Counted from the first letter of the stretch, positions 35,150 through 44,264 are shown. The stretch: DNA of 64,000 bases from JAJYSO01 sp964451785 (GCA_964451785.1 CAYVJG010000014.1:3112-67111); one strand, 5' to 3'. Made by a program: numbers and translations. The notes: a model not told the origin generated them from the letters alone.

Positions 35150-35185
35150 ATAAACCCTGCTAGCTGAAAATTTAGTGGGGTTTAT
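35150..35185 (+). terminator. possible displaced terminator of the tlpA-like gene
   Basis: ATAAACCC and GGGTTTAT form an 8-bp stem with partial internal pairing. There is no real T tract, so this is weak. It lies beyond the MITE-like element, as if the element had been inserted between gene and terminator. No feature was seen from 35186 to 35323. Confidence 0.3.
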
Positions 35186-35323
35186 TGTGATTATCCCCTG
35201 TGTTTACAGAACTTATCTCTGCGGACTAACTTATTTTTAGAAAGTTTTACTGAAAAGCACTTTTTTAATTTTTATGTTAATAATAAGTTTATATTCACTT
35301 TTTTATAGCATAATAATTTTAAT

Positions 35324-35917
35324 ATGAAATGTATTGAATTTTTTTTAACTCTTTTGGTTATAGGGTTGAGCTTAACGGTGCAAGCTCAGGAATCTCAGGT
35401 AATTGAAATGCCTAAAAATAGAATTGATTTATCCTATTCCAATCTGTTTAGTGGTGTTGTTGTTGCTGATGGAAGAGGAGGAAGTTTTAGAGGTGGTGGA
35501 CTTGAAATTGCGTATTCACGCTACCTTTTTAAAGATAGAGGCTATGCGCGTATTGCATATGGACGCATTTATGCGTGGACTGATGATGCTGAGTTTTTAG
35601 AGTGGTTGGCAGATAATCAATTTAGAGTCAGTGTTTTTTCGGTAGGTGTGGGCTATGACGTGATTAAAGAAGATAAATTTAGACTTGGACTTGAGGCTGG
35701 ATTCTTAAATTTACGGTTTTGGTCATTGCATCATATTGATAGTTATCCACCGACTTATCAATACGGTAAAAATTCAGATGGAACCATTTACGCGCAGTTG
35801 TTGCTACAGTATAATTTAACCCCTAAGTTGGTATTGACCCCAGCCTTGATGTATGGGTTTGATTATAATAAATACAAAACCTCCTGGGCAAAGATCGGTT
35901 TAGGCTATCGCTTTTAA
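35324..35917 (+). CDS. predicted outer-membrane beta-barrel protein
   Basis: 197 residues with a signal peptide (MKCIEFFLTLLVIGLSLTVQAQ). The mature part is alternating amphipathic strands with glycine-rich turns (GGGLEIAYSRYLF, GYARIAYGRIYAW, VFSVGVGYDVIKEDKFRLGLEAGFLNLRFW) and ends in an aromatic WAKIGLGYRF strand, typical of small 8-strand OmpA/OmpW-like barrels. No enzyme motif. Function unknown. Stands alone, with a bidirectional terminator downstream. Confidence 0.8.
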   Translation: MKCIEFFLTLLVIGLSLTVQAQESQVIEMPKNRIDLSYSNLFSGVVVADGRGGSFRGGGLEIAYSRYLFKDRGYARIAYGRIYAWTDDAEFLEWLADNQFRVSVFSVGVGYDVIKEDKFRLGLEAGFLNLRFWSLHHIDSYPPTYQYGKNSDGTIYAQLLLQYNLTPKLVLTPALMYGFDYNKYKTSWAKIGLGYRF

Positions 35918-35963
35918 ATGAGTTAGAGTTGATAGATTAAGGTAACAAAATCATTGCGCAGTA

Positions 35964-36003
35964 AAAATCTGCTTCCTTACAATCCTAAAGAAAGCAGATT
36001 TTG
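35964..36003. terminator. bidirectional terminator between the barrel gene and hpt
   Basis: AAAATCTGCTT and AAGCAGATTTT form an 11-bp stem with A/T tracts on both sides, between two converging genes. Confidence 0.85.
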
Positions 36004-36026
36004 TAATTAACATGTTTTTGTGAAAA

Positions 36027-36566
36027 CTATTCTTCTACTTGATACAGAGCGCTGAGGTTGCGGCCGAGTTCATCGTAATCTAAGCCATAACCGACTACAA
36101 ATTTGTTGGGAATTTCACGCCCTATATAATCAATTTTTAGTGGCATCTTGTACACTTCGGGCTTGAGTAATAAGCTGGCAATACGGATTGATTTGGGCTG
36201 CTTTTCAGTTTCAAGATACTTTACTAAAGCTTGCATGGTGCGCCCTGTGTCAACAATATCTTCTACAATAATTACCGGGCGGTTTGCAATTGATTTGTTG
36301 AGGTCCATTTTCTTTTTAACTACGCCGGTTGATTGTGTGCCTTCATATGAGCTCATTTGCAAAAAAGCAACTTCACACTTGCCGGGATAATATTTTAACA
36401 AGTCAGAAAAGAACATAAATACGCCGTTGAGGACGCCAATAAAAATAGGTGTCTCATCTTTGTAATCTTCATAAATCTTTAAGGCTGTAGCTTTGACAAG
36501 TGCTTGCATTTCGTCTTCGTCAATATAAGGAACGAAGGTTTTGTCATGAACGGTAATCGTAGACAT
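36027..36566 (-). CDS. hpt: hypoxanthine phosphoribosyltransferase
   Basis: Purine salvage: hypoxanthine/guanine plus PRPP to IMP/GMP. 179 residues from the ATG at 36566 (MSTITVHDKTF...), the start that matches family length; the longer frame adds 16 unlikely residues. PRPP motif VIIVEDIVDTGRTMQALVKYL near 95-115; catalytic-loop region SSYEGTQSTGVVKKKMDL near 71; FVVGYGLDYDELGRNLSALYQV at the C-terminus is the purine-binding end. It is followed by a bidirectional terminator. Confidence 0.95.
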   Translation of the reverse strand: MSTITVHDKTFVPYIDEDEMQALVKATALKIYEDYKDETPIFIGVLNGVFMFFSDLLKYYPGKCEVAFLQMSSYEGTQSTGVVKKKMDLNKSIANRPVIIVEDIVDTGRTMQALVKYLETEKQPKSIRIASLLLKPEVYKMPLKIDYIGREIPNKFVVGYGLDYDELGRNLSALYQVEE

Positions 36567-36610
36567 ATAAGAATGATTTATAAGCTTTTGATAAAAGTAG
36601 AAATAAAGCG

Positions 36611-37699
36611 TCAAAAATCGAACTTTAATTGCACATAAACAGGTTCTTTAACGACTTTAACCTCCTTTTGAGGCAAGTTAAAGTTAGAAACGGCAATCCC
36701 GAGTAGGCGCACAGAGTTGAGCATGTGGTCTTGATAGAGGAGCTCACGTGCCGTCTCGGCAATTAAATCTTTTGAAGCGATGTAATATGGCAAAGTTTTG
36801 CTACGCGTTTGAATGCGAAAATCACTGTATTTTAATTTTAAAGTTACCGTTTTGCCGGCAAGGTGGTTTTTAGCTAAACGGCGCTCAACGGATTCGGCAA
36901 TGCCTGAAAGGTGCTTTTCTAAAAACACTTCCGAAGAAATATTTTCTATAAAAGTGTGCTCGGCACTGAGTGATTTTGGGGTGCGTTCTGGTCGGACTGG
37001 TGATAAGTCAACTCCGCGAACAATATGGTAATAATGCGCCCCTGATTTTCCAAAATGTGTCTTGAGGAAATCGAGTGATTTGGTTTTTAAGTCGGCGCCG
37101 GTAAAAATGCCAAGTTGATACATCTTTTGTGTGGTGACCTTGCCTATGCCGTAAAATTTCCGAATTTCTAATTGTTCTAAAAAGGCTTCTACCTCTTCAG
37201 GCGGAATTGTTTTCTGTCCGTTAGGCTTGTTGATATCACTGGCAATTTTGGCTAGAAACTTGTTAATTGAAATACCGGCTGAGGCGTGTAAACCTGTGGT
37301 TTCAAAAATACGCTGCCTAATTTCTTGCGCAAGCATAGAAGCACTGGGATGTCCTTTTTTGTTTTGCGTGACATCGAGGTAAGCTTCATCGAGCGAGAGT
37401 GGCTCTACTAAATCGGTGTAATCAAAAAAAATCTTGCGGATTTGTTGCGAAATCTTGCGGTATTTTTCAAAGTCTGCCGGCACAAAAATAAGTTGTGGAC
37501 AGCGGCGCTTGGCAACCATACTACTCATAGCACTACCGATACCAAATTTGCGCGCTTCATAGCTGGCCGTAGCAATCACACTGCGCTTCTCTTCACCACC
37601 AACAGCAATGGGTAAGCCGCGCAATTCAGGACGATCGCGTTGCTCAACAGAAGCGTAAAACGCATCCATATCAACATGTATGATTTTGCGTTGACTCAT
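36611..37699 (-). CDS. dinB: DNA polymerase IV (Y-family)
   Basis: Low-fidelity translesion polymerase. 362 residues from the ATG at 37699 (MSQRKIIHVDMDAFYASVEQ); the frame extends 9 codons upstream but the normal start is this one. Metal-binding DMD near residue 10 and SLDEAYLDVT near 103; two helix-hairpin-helix pieces near 165-215 (KFYGIGKVTTQKM); little-finger domain toward the C-terminus. The C-terminus lacks an obvious QxxLF clamp-binding peptide, ending in YVQLKFDF, which could serve that role. Short overlap-free spacing to hpt, same direction. Confidence 0.95.
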   Translation of the reverse strand: MSQRKIIHVDMDAFYASVEQRDRPELRGLPIAVGGEEKRSVIATASYEARKFGIGSAMSSMVAKRRCPQLIFVPADFEKYRKISQQIRKIFFDYTDLVEPLSLDEAYLDVTQNKKGHPSASMLAQEIRQRIFETTGLHASAGISINKFLAKIASDINKPNGQKTIPPEEVEAFLEQLEIRKFYGIGKVTTQKMYQLGIFTGADLKTKSLDFLKTHFGKSGAHYYHIVRGVDLSPVRPERTPKSLSAEHTFIENISSEVFLEKHLSGIAESVERRLAKNHLAGKTVTLKLKYSDFRIQTRSKTLPYYIASKDLIAETARELLYQDHMLNSVRLLGIAVSNFNLPQKEVKVVKEPVYVQLKFDF

Positions 37700-37741
37700 G
37701 ATTGACAAAGGTACTTTATTTTTCAATGTCTGCAGATTGCC

Positions 37742-38152
37742 CTCGGGGTGCTAGGGTAGAATTTTACTAAAAGTATAAACACAGAAGTCACCTTAATAAG
37801 TTTAAAGTAATTAAGTAAAAGTGTTAATAATTTTAATATTTTAAACAAAAAAAATGGCTTATGAGTTAATTTTTATTTAAATTAACCCTCTATAACCTCT
37901 AAAAATAATAAAATATGCAGCAAAATTACACCAACCTCCAAGACCGCACATCCGAGAATTTACCTCTGAGAGTGCACTATTTTTACAGAAAAGTACTGGC
38001 TTCAGCATTTTTGAGTAATACTCAGTTTTTGATATGCGCTTTATTTTTTAGGAAAGAGAATTTTTCCCGCAAGGCTTATACTTCGTATCTCTCGTTGTAG
38101 ATGGCATTATAAAAGACTCTCAACAAATCCTAAAAAATTAATCCCAATTATT
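37742..38152. other. AT-rich intergenic stretch, no supported gene
   Basis: Between divergent dinB and the T9SS cargo gene. Mostly AT-rich DNA with runs of A and T. A 61-codon reading frame (37915-38100) has no recognisable features and is not called. Promoters for both neighbours must lie here but no exact TAnnTTTG box stands out. Confidence 0.5.
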
Positions 38153-39118
38153 ATGAAATCACTACTACTACTACTACTCAGCTTTTTGATGCTTAGCTTA
38201 GGGCTGAGTGCCCAAGAAATTACCGCTATTCCGGATACCAGTTTTGAGCAAATACTGGTTAATCAAGGCATTGATTCCGACGGTGTTGTAAATGGCTATA
38301 TATTAACCAGCGATGCTGAGAGCGTTACTACACTAGATATGACCGCTGATGATTATAGTCCTTTTGCTATTATTACGGATTTAACGGGTTTGGAGGCCTT
38401 TATTCATTTAGATTCTTTATCCTTATGGCATCATTCGCTTGACAGTTTAGATATTAGCGCCTTAACAGAGTTGACCTATTTATCTTGCCCTGCCAATTGG
38501 ATTCAAAATCCTATAGATTTCTCAAATAACCCGCTTTTAGAAACTGTTATTATAGCAGTAGGTACGGATTGGAATCCCAATGGAGTTCTTGAATTGGATT
38601 TAAGTCACAATCCGCTGATTTCAAAGGTGGTGTTTGCTCCACTTGGAGGGGGTGGCACCATAAATTTAAATAACGGAAATAATAATGCAGACATGTTTCT
38701 TGATATTGGGTTTAGCGGTCCCATGTCGCAGCCTTATCCACATGTTTGTATCAAAGTTGATGACCCCCAGACCGCGCAAAATGGAGGCTATCCTTATTCA
38801 GAGTGGGAGATTAATCATGGGTCAATCACTTATAGTTTTACTAATGATATCCCACAATGTGTGTTGGGGACGGAAGGCTTTGAAAAATCTGCCGTACAAC
38901 TCTATCCAAACCCGGCTACAGATAGGGTTTACGTAGAAGGTTTAACTACAGCGGTTGAGTTTAGCCTTTATACCCTGACCGGAAAGCGTGTAAAACAGAT
39001 CAGCTTAGTGCCTGAAAAAAGGGCCATAAGCCTTACTGCCTTAGAGTCGGGTTTGTATCTTTATAGCTTGTCGAGAGCAGGAAAAGTGGTTAAAACCGGG
39101 AAGTTGATTAAACGCTAG
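38153..39118 (+). CDS. exported leucine-rich-repeat-like protein with a T9SS type A sorting tail
   Basis: 321 residues. Signal peptide (MKSLLLLLLSFLMLSLGLSAQ). The mature part opens IPDTSFEQILVNQGIDSDG, a common flavobacterial LRR-cap motif, then a few short leucine-rich strand repeats (ITDLTGLEAF, LDSLSLWHHSLDSLDISALTEL). The last ~75 residues form the type IX secretion C-terminal domain: SAVQLYPNPATDRVYVEGL, FSLYTLTGKRVKQISL, LESGLYLYSL, KVVKTGKLIKR. It should be secreted to or through the outer membrane by the Por/Spr system. Function of the LRR part is unknown. Confidence 0.88.
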   Translation: MKSLLLLLLSFLMLSLGLSAQEITAIPDTSFEQILVNQGIDSDGVVNGYILTSDAESVTTLDMTADDYSPFAIITDLTGLEAFIHLDSLSLWHHSLDSLDISALTELTYLSCPANWIQNPIDFSNNPLLETVIIAVGTDWNPNGVLELDLSHNPLISKVVFAPLGGGGTINLNNGNNNADMFLDIGFSGPMSQPYPHVCIKVDDPQTAQNGGYPYSEWEINHGSITYSFTNDIPQCVLGTEGFEKSAVQLYPNPATDRVYVEGLTTAVEFSLYTLTGKRVKQISLVPEKRAISLTALESGLYLYSLSRAGKVVKTGKLIKR

Positions 39119-39168
39119 TGCTGCTCAATCGTTTTTATTTAAAGAGGAATATTGAAGATTACACAAAA

Positions 39169-39198
39169 CAAAGCCCAATCATTTCTGATTGGGCTTTG
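39169..39198. terminator. bidirectional terminator at 39.2 kb
   Basis: AAAGCCCAATCA and TGATTGGGCTTT form a perfect 12-bp stem between converging genes. Confidence 0.88.
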
Positions 39199-39250
39199 GT
39201 GATAGGTTAATCTTTTTGCTAACCCCTTGCTAATCCAAAATCAAATTTTA

Positions 39251-40384
39251 TTATTGAGCATAACCGCCTAAGGCATAGTTAGACCAGCCTTGGGCAAAGC
39301 TGTCGTCAGCGCCGGTAGCTGCTTCATTAACGTTAAGTCCGGCTGAAACATCTACCGCGTTTTCTTGTGAATCTTGACCGATAATCGTGTTTGAAACACT
39401 GCTGAGTTTTCCGGTTACTACAAGTTTATCTTCAGTGATGTTGGTAATGGTTTGATCGTCTTGCACCTGAATGCCATTTTCAAAGTTTTTGATGAGTACA
39501 TTGCTGAATTGACCAGCTGTACCGCGGCGTAAGCGCATGCCATCTTCAATGCCAATGCCTACTAAAGTGAGGTTGTTGATAGTTGGGTTTGACATCGGTT
39601 GTAAGGTGTTGTCGTTTTCATTGTTGTCAGCTTCAATACCTTTATCAGCTATACCTTCTTTGATAGCGATCCAGTTAGTGCCGCCACCTGTCCAGCCTTC
39701 AGTCCAGTCAAATGAATCGTCTTCATCACCTACAGAGATCAAGTTGTCTGCAACCACAGTTCCGCCGAAAAATTCAAACCCGTCATCTGAACCTTTAAAG
39801 GTTTCAAGGTTGTTGACGGTAGTGCCAGAACCTACAGCATAAAAACCGAAGCCATTGTACTCCACAGAACCCTCGATGATACCGGCACCGGCATATTCAA
39901 CTCTGATATACGATAATGTGCCTGAGTTGTCAGCGGCATCTTGTCCGCCATAAGTAAGGTTGCCGTCAAATTCAGGCGAAGAAGTGCCACCAGGAATGTT
40001 GATAGGAGCTTTTCCTAAGATAACAACCCCTCCCCAAGAGCCGATTTCTTCAGATTTTTCAGTGAAGACAATAGGACTTTCAGCGGTTCCTACAGCTTCA
40101 ATTTTAGCGCCTTGGTTGATGATTAAGGCATCGAGACCATCTGTTTTGTCGGCTATAATTTTTGTGCCGGCAGGAATGGTTAAGGTAGCACCATTTTCAA
40201 CTACTACTGAACCGACTAGGTTATACGTGATAGCGGCATCTAGGGTTTTGTTTTCGAGAATTTGACCGGTTAAAACATTGGCCTCTCCAGGTTGTGGTTG
40301 AGGAGTGGTTGAATTGTCATCATCACTACAAGCAATAGTGAATAAACCGGTAAGAGCGAGTAAACTGAGTGTTTTTAATTTCAT
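39251..40384 (-). CDS. beta-helix-like surface lipoprotein paired with a TonB receptor
   Basis: 377 residues from the ATG at 40384; the frame extends upstream 12 residues but the lipoprotein leader MKLKTLSLLALTGLFTIACSDDDN begins here (lipobox IAC). After an acidic linker, the body is a right-handed parallel beta-helix pattern: strands with I/V and N/G turns (VIIENGATLTIPAGTKIIA-like, GSWGGVVILGKAPI, TLSYIRVEYAGAGI, VVNNLETFKGSDDGFEFFGGT, ISVGDEDDSFDWTEGWTGGG). Such proteins are often mislabelled as transporters. It is 97 bases downstream of the TonB receptor gene, yet it has its own promoter, and both share an upstream motif. Ligand unknown; a surface capture protein for the receptor is a reasonable guess. 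Confidence 0.85.
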   Translation of the reverse strand: MKLKTLSLLALTGLFTIACSDDDNSTTPQPQPGEANVLTGQILENKTLDAAITYNLVGSVVVENGATLTIPAGTKIIADKTDGLDALIINQGAKIEAVGTAESPIVFTEKSEEIGSWGGVVILGKAPINIPGGTSSPEFDGNLTYGGQDAADNSGTLSYIRVEYAGAGIIEGSVEYNGFGFYAVGSGTTVNNLETFKGSDDGFEFFGGTVVADNLISVGDEDDSFDWTEGWTGGGTNWIAIKEGIADKGIEADNNENDNTLQPMSNPTINNLTLVGIGIEDGMRLRRGTAGQFSNVLIKNFENGIQVQDDQTITNITEDKLVVTGKLSSVSNTIIGQDSQENAVDVSAGLNVNEAATGADDSFAQGWSNYALGGYAQ

Positions 40385-40417
40385 CGTGTTAGTGTTATAA
40401 TTGATTGTATTGCGAAA

Positions 40418-40456
40418 CAAATGTAAGCGATGTTTAGCGCGTTAATGTTAGCTAAA
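40418..40456 (-). promoter_or_regulatory. promoter and shared motif of the beta-helix lipoprotein gene
   Basis: Minus strand: -7 element TACATTTG (plus-strand 40418-40425), preceded 19 bases upstream by TTTAGCTAACAT (plus strand ATGTTAGCTAAA, 40445-40456). The TonB receptor gene has ATGTTAGCTTAA with exactly the same 19-base gap to its -7 region. Confidence 0.6.
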
Positions 40457-40480
40457 GATTAAGGGTTTATTACTCTTGTT

Positions 40481-43324
40481 TTAAAAGGTATATCCTACTG
40501 ATAAAGAGAAATCTATGCCGTATTTGTAAGCGGACAAATTAATCGGTTTAGCATTGGAAACTCCAGTAGGGGTTTGTTGTAATTCAAAACTGTCGTTGAG
40601 AATATTTTCTACTTTTAAATCGACTGAAAAATCACCTATTTTATTCTTCCAGATAAAATTTAAGCTGTTAAAAGGCTGTTCATAGATGTCGTCTAGGTTT
40701 GAGCCGCCAACAGCGTAGATGCGTTCACCAAAAACGTTGTAAGTTGTAGTGAAGGTGCTGTTCCAGTTTTCGCTTAAATCAGTGGTATAACTCAAATCGG
40801 CATTGATGATGAATGGTGGAGCACCTTGTAATTTACGTGAAGCATTAGTCAAGAAGCGTTGGTCACTTTTAGTTTTGTCAAGGGTCACTTCAGAGTGCAT
40901 GACGGTGGCATTGATGCCGAGTTTTAAATCTTCTAAAGTTTCTTGATTAAACAGTTGAGCAAAGCTGGTTTGGTAAGAAACTTCGGTTCCGTAAATCACG
41001 GCTTTTTCAGTGTTGGCAAACCCAATTGACGACCCGCCTGCTACCGGAGTGATTACAGTTTCAATAGGCGCATCAATATATTTTCCAAAACCGGTGATAG
41101 AGAAAACACCGCCTGCTTCAGGAAACAGTTCGTATTTTAAATCAAAGTTGTAGTTGGTTGAGTTTTCTAATTCCGGATTTCCGGTGATGAGGTCAAATGG
41201 CCCTACCAAATAGCGAATCGGTAAGATTTCGCGTACTCTCGGTCTGGTGCTGGTCATTGAAGCCGCCAAGCGCAAGTTACTGGTTTCGTTTAGGGCATAT
41301 TTGACGTTTAACGATGGCATAACTCTAAATTTCTTGTCATTTTCAACTTCTAAGAAATCTGCATAAATACTGGTAGTTGGTTTGCGGTATTTGATAAGAC
41401 GCTTAAAGTATTCACCACGTACGCCGAGCACCACTTCCCATTGATTGACTTTAAAGTCATATGACAAATAAGCGGCTGCCGAGGTTTCGTCAATTTTTGA
41501 AAATTTACTCGCGTCACTCCCATCTTGATAGTTGAGCCAGCCTTGGTCAAAGCCTTGATTTAAAAAGGCATCGGGATTTGCGGTGTTAATAGGAATCTCA
41601 TTGATGGTGTTAATGTTAGAAGGATATTTTGTAGGGTCTACATTTAAGCGCACCACACGGTTAAAGAAATCGTAGTTAAGCTGATTAGCTTCTATACCAA
41701 ATTTGAGGTGACTGTTATATTCATCTTCGTTATAACCTACAGCTTCCCCTAATCCCCATTGGTAGTTTGCCATGACATTGATATTGTCAATATCTAAGTC
41801 TACAAAAGAGCGATTTGGTTCACTTGAGTTGGCAATAAATAAGTCTGCATCTTCACCACGGCCTTCGGTGTAGAGCATTTTTCGGTCAGGTTCGCCGTAA
41901 AACCCAAAGCCATAAGAGGCTCCAAAATCGAGCTGATGACGTTTGTCTTCGGTGAGATTCCACTGTCCTAAAAGTTGAGATTGGTTAATAGTAATATCGC
42001 GATAACGACTTAAGCGAGAGAAGAAATCATCGTTAGCTTCAGAGTTGTAACCGTATTGTTCACGCGTAAAATTTGAAGTGGTTTGAATGAAAATATTGTT
42101 GAATTTCAATTCAAATGCTTGTTGTTTTTTGTAATTCAAGGCTAATAAAGCCGACTTTTTAGTAGTCAACTCATAGTCTTGTACATCTTTGTAGTTGGCG
42201 TTATAGCCACCTTGCGTATTTAAGCTGCGCAACACAGCATCAGGCGTTGTGTGATAGCTGTTTTCAAAGCTAAATCCGATGTAATAGCCCAAAGAATTTC
42301 CATTTTTGAGCTTTTCGGTATTACCATGCGTAATTTCAAGACTGGTTGACACCGGCGCTTGTTGTTCATCTACATTAAATCCGGTTTTGAATAAATGCTT
42401 AGAAGCATCAGGGGTTGATTGGTAACCTAATTTGACTAGGTTTTTGCCATAGACACTTGGTAAATCACGTTTACTGCCAGCGATGCCAAAAAATTCAGAG
42501 CTACTTTCGTTGTCAATTTTAAAATCTTTGAAAGTTGTTTGAGAGTTAGCGCCTACCCCCACTTTTATGGTAGTGGTGGGTTTATAAGGAATATCTTTAG
42601 TGACGATATCAAAGCTGGCTCCGGCAAAGTCACCTGACAGGTCTGGTTGAAAAGTTTTGTACACATTGATGTTGCGCACCATGTCCGTTGAAAAATTTTT
42701 GAGCGGAATGATTTTTTTATCGGGATCGCCAGTGATTATAGGAAGTCCATTAACGGTCAGATAATTGTAGCGTTCGCCTAAACCGCGCACAACGATTCCT
42801 TTAGACTTTTGTTGGGTGACGCCAGTGATTTTAGTCACTCCTTCAGCTACATTGCTCACGCCTTTTTTAGCAAATTCTTGAGCGCCGATGGCTTCAACCA
42901 TGACTTTTGATTCTTTTTGATCCATTAAAAGGGCTTCAACTTGCGCGCGACTGGTGCTGACTTCAATGACAATTTCATCTAAAGTAGCACTGCTTTTGAT
43001 TAAGCTGGCGTTAACCTTAGTGGGTTTTGCAGCACTGACCTTGACATTAGGGATAACTTTAGTTTCATAGCCCATAAAACTAAAATGCAAGGTGTAGGTG
43101 CCAGGTTCAACATTAGTGATGGTGTACTGACCGTCCATATTTGTTGTAGCTCCTTTGGTGGTGCCGGCAAGCGTAACGTAAGCAAAGGGAAGCGTCGTCT
43201 TAGTGTTTGCTTCGGTAATCGTTCCTGTAATTGAGCTCGTTTGATCTGCTGGCAAAGGCTGAGGTCCTTGGGCTGAGCAGATTAAGCTGCTGAATGCGAA
43301 AATTAAACTTAAAATAATTCTCAT
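40481..43324 (-). CDS. TonB-dependent outer-membrane receptor
   Basis: 947 residues. Signal peptide (MRIILSLIFAFSSLICSAQ), then a carboxypeptidase-like regulatory domain (SITGTITEANTKTTLPFAYVTLAGTTKGATTNMDGQYTI..., about 33-110), a plug domain (about 130-240 with IVIEVSTSRAQVEALLMDQK and GVTQQKSKGIVVRGLGERYNYLTVNGLPI), and a 22-strand-type barrel to the end (final strand YGIDFSLSVGYTF). The DQKESKVMVEAIGAQEF block replaces a classic TonB box region. It is divergent from a PhoB-like response regulator, and its partner gene downstream shares an upstream motif, so this is probably a regulated uptake system. Substrate unknown; phosphate or organophosphate is one possibility. Confidence 0.92.
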   Translation of the reverse strand: MRIILSLIFAFSSLICSAQGPQPLPADQTSSITGTITEANTKTTLPFAYVTLAGTTKGATTNMDGQYTITNVEPGTYTLHFSFMGYETKVIPNVKVSAAKPTKVNASLIKSSATLDEIVIEVSTSRAQVEALLMDQKESKVMVEAIGAQEFAKKGVSNVAEGVTKITGVTQQKSKGIVVRGLGERYNYLTVNGLPIITGDPDKKIIPLKNFSTDMVRNINVYKTFQPDLSGDFAGASFDIVTKDIPYKPTTTIKVGVGANSQTTFKDFKIDNESSSEFFGIAGSKRDLPSVYGKNLVKLGYQSTPDASKHLFKTGFNVDEQQAPVSTSLEITHGNTEKLKNGNSLGYYIGFSFENSYHTTPDAVLRSLNTQGGYNANYKDVQDYELTTKKSALLALNYKKQQAFELKFNNIFIQTTSNFTREQYGYNSEANDDFFSRLSRYRDITINQSQLLGQWNLTEDKRHQLDFGASYGFGFYGEPDRKMLYTEGRGEDADLFIANSSEPNRSFVDLDIDNINVMANYQWGLGEAVGYNEDEYNSHLKFGIEANQLNYDFFNRVVRLNVDPTKYPSNINTINEIPINTANPDAFLNQGFDQGWLNYQDGSDASKFSKIDETSAAAYLSYDFKVNQWEVVLGVRGEYFKRLIKYRKPTTSIYADFLEVENDKKFRVMPSLNVKYALNETSNLRLAASMTSTRPRVREILPIRYLVGPFDLITGNPELENSTNYNFDLKYELFPEAGGVFSITGFGKYIDAPIETVITPVAGGSSIGFANTEKAVIYGTEVSYQTSFAQLFNQETLEDLKLGINATVMHSEVTLDKTKSDQRFLTNASRKLQGAPPFIINADLSYTTDLSENWNSTFTTTYNVFGERIYAVGGSNLDDIYEQPFNSLNFIWKNKIGDFSVDLKVENILNDSFELQQTPTGVSNAKPINLSAYKYGIDFSLSVGYTF

Positions 43325-43346
43325 GGTGTTTTTGTTTTGTTTGCCG

Positions 43347-43385
43347 CAAATAAACTAAGACTATACTAGTTTTATGTTAGCTTAA
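43347..43385 (-). promoter_or_regulatory. promoter and shared motif of the TonB receptor gene
   Basis: Minus strand: -7-like TTTATTTG (plus 43347-43354, one mismatch to TAnnTTTG); ATGTTAGCTTAA lies on the plus strand at 43374-43385, 19 bases upstream of the -7. A further cluster of TTAGC/GCTAA half-sites runs to about 43415. Confidence 0.55.
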
Positions 43386-43441
43386 CATTACCTAACATCA
43401 CGCTAAGGTTAGCTTTAAAATTGAATTGATAATACTTTCTT

Positions 43442-43474
43442 AACCTGAGGCTATCAGGTTTCGTTTTATCTTTG
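43442..43474 (+). promoter_or_regulatory. palindrome and -7 element of the response-regulator gene
   Basis: AACCTGA-GGCTA-TCAGGTT (43442-43460, perfect 7-bp arms) lies immediately upstream of TATCTTTG (43467-43474), an exact TAnnTTTG match. A dimeric regulator bound there would affect the promoter. Confidence 0.55.
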
Positions 43475-43525
43475 TTAACGCAGATGCACTTTGCCTTAAG
43501 AGTTAATTAAAGTATTGATATTCAA

Positions 43526-44209
43526 ATGAAAAACGAAGAAATAACAATTTTGCTTGTTGATGATGAACCAGATATATTAGAGATTATAGGCTTTAATTTA
43601 TCGCGAGAAGGTTTTCAAGTGTTAACGGCTGAAAATGGTGAAGAAGCCCTTAAAATAGCTTCGCGACGAAAACCTCAATTAATTATTCTCGATGTCATGA
43701 TGCCTAAAATGGATGGCATAGAAACCTGCGAACGCCTAAGGCAAATGAGCGAATTAGACAAAACCTTAATCAGCTTTTTGACGGCTCGAGGCGAAGATTA
43801 TTCTCAAGTGGCCGGATTAGGAGCCGGAGCAGATGATTATATCACTAAGCCTGTACGCCCTAAAGTGTTGGTGAGTAAGGTAAAATCGCTCTTGCGTCGC
43901 TTGCATGCCTCAGACGCTGAACAAGAAGTTATTAAACTCAAAGATTTAATAATTAATAGTGAAGAACACCGTGTGTACAAAGGTGATGAAGAATTTAACT
44001 TGCCGCGTAAAGAATTTAAATTGATGGCTTTACTGGCCTCAAAACCAGATAAGGTGTTTACGCGTGAGGTGATTATGGATACCATTTGGGGAAATGAAGT
44101 TATTGTTGGCGATAGAACCATTGACGTACACATAAGAAAACTACGCGAAAAATTTGGCGATCATCGCTTTGAAACTATCCGTGGCGTAGGCTATAAATTT
44201 GTAGAATAG
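43526..44209 (+). CDS. OmpR/PhoB-type response regulator
   Basis: 227 residues. Receiver domain 5-120: acidic pair DDE at 12-14, phospho-acceptor D56 in LIILDVMMPKMDG, and the conserved lysine in DDYITKPVRP. Winged-helix output domain about 140-227 with LPRKEFKLMALLASKPDKVFTREVIMDTIWG and the recognition segment VGDRTIDVHIRKLREKFG. It is orphaned here: no histidine kinase gene is adjacent on either side. It is divergent from the TonB receptor gene, whose promoter carries repeated TTAGC-type half-sites, so this regulator may control that pair. Confidence 0.94.
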   Translation: MKNEEITILLVDDEPDILEIIGFNLSREGFQVLTAENGEEALKIASRRKPQLIILDVMMPKMDGIETCERLRQMSELDKTLISFLTARGEDYSQVAGLGAGADDYITKPVRPKVLVSKVKSLLRRLHASDAEQEVIKLKDLIINSEEHRVYKGDEEFNLPRKEFKLMALLASKPDKVFTREVIMDTIWGNEVIVGDRTIDVHIRKLREKFGDHRFETIRGVGYKFVE

Positions 44210-44256
44210 CTAACGGCTTTTAGTCAAAGGTACTTTTTTTGCAACTTTTGATGCTG

Positions 44257-44264
44257 TACCTTTG
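44257..44264 (+). promoter_or_regulatory. uvrC -7 element directly before the start codon
   Basis: TACCTTTG, exact TAnnTTTG match, ends 5 bases before the uvrC ATG, so the transcript may be nearly leaderless. Confidence 0.5.

Noticed and set aside
37915..38100. 61-codon reading frame between dinB and the T9SS cargo gene
   Set aside because: No signal peptide, domain or coding bias that stands out, no ribosome-binding or promoter context, and AT-rich flanks. Its sequence reads like chance translation.
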